A DNA stretch of 64,000 nt from Roseovarius amoyensis (GTDB lineage: Bacteria; Pseudomonadota; Alphaproteobacteria; Rhodobacterales; Rhodobacteraceae). Shown in pieces: positions 62,162 to 64,000 of the stretch. Position 1 is the stretch's first letter; every line of letters starts with the position of its first letter. The stretch lies in NCBI RefSeq assembly GCF_003260265.1, contig NZ_QITQ01000001.1, forward strand, positions 310,001-374,000. Direction: 5' to 3'. The notes below the pieces were generated by a model. It searched no databases. It had not been told where the DNA came from and worked only from the letters and a program-made list of their open reading frames with translations. The position numbers and the translations under genes are program-made.

Positions 62162-62908
62162 ATGACTCGCACGGTATTTGAAATTTCCGGCACCGATGCC
62201 GAACATTTCCTGCAAGGGCTGGTGACCAATGATGTCGCCAAGCTGAATGACGGGCTGGTCTATGCCGCCCTGCTGACGCCGCAGGGCAAGTACATCGCCG
62301 ATTTCTTTCTGTTCCGGCGGGGGGATGCGATCATGCTGGACGTCGATGCCGCGCTGGCCGCCGACCTGGCCCGCCGGCTGACGATGTACAAGCTGCGCGC
62401 CGATGTGAATATTACTGAGACGGGGCTGAAGCTGCGACGCGGCACCGGCACGCCGTCCGAGGGTGCGATGACCGATCCGCGCCACCCGGATATGGGCTGG
62501 CGGCTATATGGCGACGAAGAGGGCGACGACGGCACCGATTTCGACGCGCTGCGGGTGCGCCACTGCATCCCCGAGACGGGCATCGAGCTGACGCCGGAGA
62601 CATTCATCCTCGAGGCCGGGTTCGAGCGGCTCAATGGCGTCGATTTCCGCAAGGGCTGTTATGTCGGGCAAGAGGTGACAGCGCGGATGAAGCACAAGAC
62701 CACCCTGCAAAAGGGGCTGGTCACAGTGCGCATAGATGGCGCCGCGCCTGTCGGCACCCCGATCACGGCCGGGGGCAAGCCCGCGGGTACGCTGTTCACC
62801 CAGTCGGGGGATCAGGCCATCGCCTATCTGCGCTTCAACCGCGCGGGGGGCGAGATGCAGGCGGGTAATGCCATCCTGATGCTGGAGCATCAGGACAAGG
62901 CGGGCTGA
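62162..62908 (+). CDS. ygfZ: YgfZ/IBA57-type folate-binding Fe-S assembly protein
   Basis: The protein has 248 aa. It has the GcvT-like fold: MTRTVFEISGTDAEHFLQGL, VTNDVAKLNDGLVYAALLTP and the conserved signature KGCYVGQEVTARMKHK with its essential cysteine. YgfZ acts in the assembly or repair of 4Fe-4S proteins with tetrahydrofolate. The AGGAGG ribosome-binding site six bases before the ATG is optimal. It is shorter than E. coli YgfZ, as usual for alphaproteobacterial members. Confidence 0.92.
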   Translation: MTRTVFEISGTDAEHFLQGLVTNDVAKLNDGLVYAALLTPQGKYIADFFLFRRGDAIMLDVDAALAADLARRLTMYKLRADVNITETGLKLRRGTGTPSEGAMTDPRHPDMGWRLYGDEEGDDGTDFDALRVRHCIPETGIELTPETFILEAGFERLNGVDFRKGCYVGQEVTARMKHKTTLQKGLVTVRIDGAAPVGTPITAGGKPAGTLFTQSGDQAIAYLRFNRAGGEMQAGNAILMLEHQDKAG

Positions 62909-62926
62909 AACCAGGTCGGCCGGGCG

Positions 62927-63490
62927 TCAGGCGCGCTCGGCATATTCCATGGTTTCGGTGTTGACGATGATATCCTCGTCCTGGCCGACAAAGGGCGGCA
63001 CCATCACCTTGACCCCGTTGTCCAGAACCGCGGGCTTGAAACTGTTGGCGGCGGTCTGGCCCTTGACCACCGGCTCGGTCTCGACCACGCGGCAGGTGAC
63101 CTTGGCCGGCAGCGTGGCGTTCAGCGCCTCGCTTTCGTAGAATTCCACGGTGATGGTCATTCCGTCCTGCAGGAACGGGCGGCGTTCGCCCAGGATGTCG
63201 GCCGGCAGTTCGATCTGTTCATAGGTTTCGGTGTCCATGAACACCAGCTTGCCGTTATCCTCGTACAGGAATTGCTGGTCTTTCTGTTCCAGGCGCACCC
63301 GCTCTACCTTGTCGGCGCTGCGGAACCTTTCGTTCAGCTTGCTACCATTGCGCAGGTTGCGCAGCTCTACCTGGGCAAAGGCGCCGCCCTTGCCGGGCTT
63401 GACGTGGTCCACCTTCACCGCGCTCCAGAGCCCGTCATTATGCTCGAGCACATGGCCGGGGCGGATTTCGTTTCCGTTGATCTTGGGCAT
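62927..63490 (-). CDS. efp: Elongation factor P
   Basis: Rescues ribosomes stalled at polyproline; 187 aa. The N-terminal domain has the loop KPGKGGAF with Lys34 at the modification position, followed by [20 protein letters not shown]. The middle and C-terminal OB domains have [20 protein letters not shown] and [19 protein letters not shown]. The loop with Lys suggests EpmA-type beta-lysylation or no modification; the modifying enzyme genes are not in the window. Confidence 0.97.
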   Translation of the reverse strand: MPKINGNEIRPGHVLEHNDGLWSAVKVDHVKPGKGGAFAQVELRNLRNGSKLNERFRSADKVERVRLEQKDQQFLYEDNGKLVFMDTETYEQIELPADILGERRPFLQDGMTITVEFYESEALNATLPAKVTCRVVETEPVVKGQTAANSFKPAVLDNGVKVMVPPFVGQDEDIIVNTETMEYAERA

Positions 63491-63578
63491 GGGGTCTTTC
63501 TCGTGGCAAAAGGTTGATCAGATCTTGACGGGCCCTATATCTTGGGTTGGCCTGCGGGGCAACATGACCGATTTCGTT

Positions 63579-63611
63579 ATGCGTATGCAGAAAGACTTGC
63601 GCAATACGCAT
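63579..63611. promoter_or_regulatory. Inverted repeat before the DUF6280 gene
   Basis: ATGCGTAT (63579-63586) and ATACGCAT (63604-63611) form a perfect 8-bp dyad with a 17-base spacer in the 218-base divergent region between efp and DUF6280. It may be an operator or leader hairpin; no regulator is evident. Confidence 0.35.
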
Positions 63612-63708
63612 GACAGATATGCACCAAAGGGCTATCCGAATCGGGCGAAGTCCTCCATAACCAGCCCAACACCAGAAACGCAAGAGCAATAAGAACCAAG
63701 GACGGATC

Positions 63709-64000
63709 ATGAAAGATTTCGTTGACGGCACGGCTTTCAATGCCGAACAGGGCAACCGTGCGCGCAAACTTTTCGCAGCCGTGGTACTGGCCGCACTGGA
63801 CGATGCCATTGCAGACGACAAGAAGTATGGCAACGGTCCGGAACAGATCGCCCGCTGGGCGCGCTCGCGCGATGGCCGCGAGGTACTGAGCTGTGCCGGC
63901 ATCGACCCGAACGAACGCGTCGTGGGCGGGCTGATGGAATTCGTATCCAAGGGTGTGCGCACCTCGGTGGCGCTGTCGCGCGAAGAAAGCGAGCGTCGTC
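63709..64000 (+). CDS. DUF6280-type small protein (3' end cut by window edge)
   Basis: 97 codons are visible: MKDFVDGTAFNAEQGNRARK, LFAAVVLAALDDAIADDKKY, GNGPEQIARWARSRDGREVL, CAGIDPNERVVGGLMEFVSK. It matches a highly conserved small alphaproteobacterial family of unknown function; the protein appears nearly complete, and the stop lies just beyond 64000. A ribosome-binding-site-like AAGGAC lies 8 bases before the ATG. The strong conservation suggests a basic cellular role, but none is known to me. Confidence 0.8.
   Translation, partial: MKDFVDGTAFNAEQGNRARKLFAAVVLAALDDAIADDKKYGNGPEQIARWARSRDGREVLSCAGIDPNERVVGGLMEFVSKGVRTSVALSREESERR

Overview
The window is a stretch of a high-GC alphaproteobacterial chromosome, most likely from the Rhodobacteraceae (Rhodobacter/Roseobacter group). 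The protein families point this way, as do a small DUF1127 gene followed by CCTCCTCCC-loop hairpins (the CcaF1-CcsR/Cuckoo arrangement known from Rhodobacter sphaeroides), an HvrA-type H-NS protein and a PutR/PutA pair. Genes are dense, with many ATGA overlaps. I see no insertion sequence, prophage, CRISPR array, rRNA or replication origin, so this reads as core chromosome with a few accessory patches and decayed genes.

Layout. 1-5.9 kb: ftsY (cut by the window edge), a small RDD-like membrane protein, an unaccompanied NuoE-NuoF fusion flavoprotein, an AlkB-type monooxygenase, a secreted protein and xseA. 5.9-11 kb: purD, a 2Fe-2S ferredoxin, a peptidoglycan-binding lipoprotein, an Acg-family nitroreductase and the Mrp/ApbC Fe-S carrier. 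11.1-11.55 kb: DUF1127 gene and CCTCCTCCC small-RNA hairpins. 12.2-15.9 kb: glpD-glpK, then the tail of a broken proline racemase family gene. 15.9-21.3 kb: ribE and a capsule set kpsS-kpsD-like-kpsC with a terminator-like hairpin at the start of kpsC. 21.3-24.9 kb: lysC and ptsP. 25-26.7 kb: an arsenical operon (arsR, arsP permease, small thioredoxin). 26.6-36.9 kb: EcsC, GNAT, flavin reductase, an H-NOX-like protein and its diguanylate cyclase, a trimethylamine methyltransferase family protein, a DUF3572-HAD-EamA operon, a PleD-like cyclase, and an ECF sigma/anti-sigma/CpxP-like set next to an EF-hand protein. 37.7-46.5 kb: DUF983, Nudix, EamA, desaturase-DUF2061, an XRE regulator with a near-consensus promoter, an aldo/keto reductase remnant, YceI, MFS and metG. 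46.6-53.1 kb: H-NS-like protein, tRNA-Leu(UAA), TPR protein, putR/putA, rhomboid-GFA. 53.1-64 kb: suhB, a long hairpin element, DUF3592, valS, two PLP aminotransferases, a small leaderless membrane protein, a tyrosine phosphatase, a TIGR04283-type glycosyltransferase, ygfZ, efp and DUF6280.

How genes work together. glpD and glpK convert glycerol to dihydroxyacetone phosphate. KpsS and KpsC should build the poly-Kdo linker of a capsule exported through the Wza/KpsD-like lipoprotein. PutR should control PutA proline catabolism from the divergent promoter region. ArsR/ArsP/thioredoxin should detoxify trivalent (organo)arsenicals. Two cyclic-di-GMP synthases lie within 7 kb, and both have input modules missing the expected sensing residues: the H-NOX lacks the heme-ligating histidine and the PleD receiver lacks the phospho-acceptor aspartate. 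The most unusual points are this heme-ligand-less H-NOX, the small-RNA cluster, the orphan NuoEF fusion, the terminator inside kpsC and the long hairpin upstream of suhB. All family calls come from reading the sequence without database searches.
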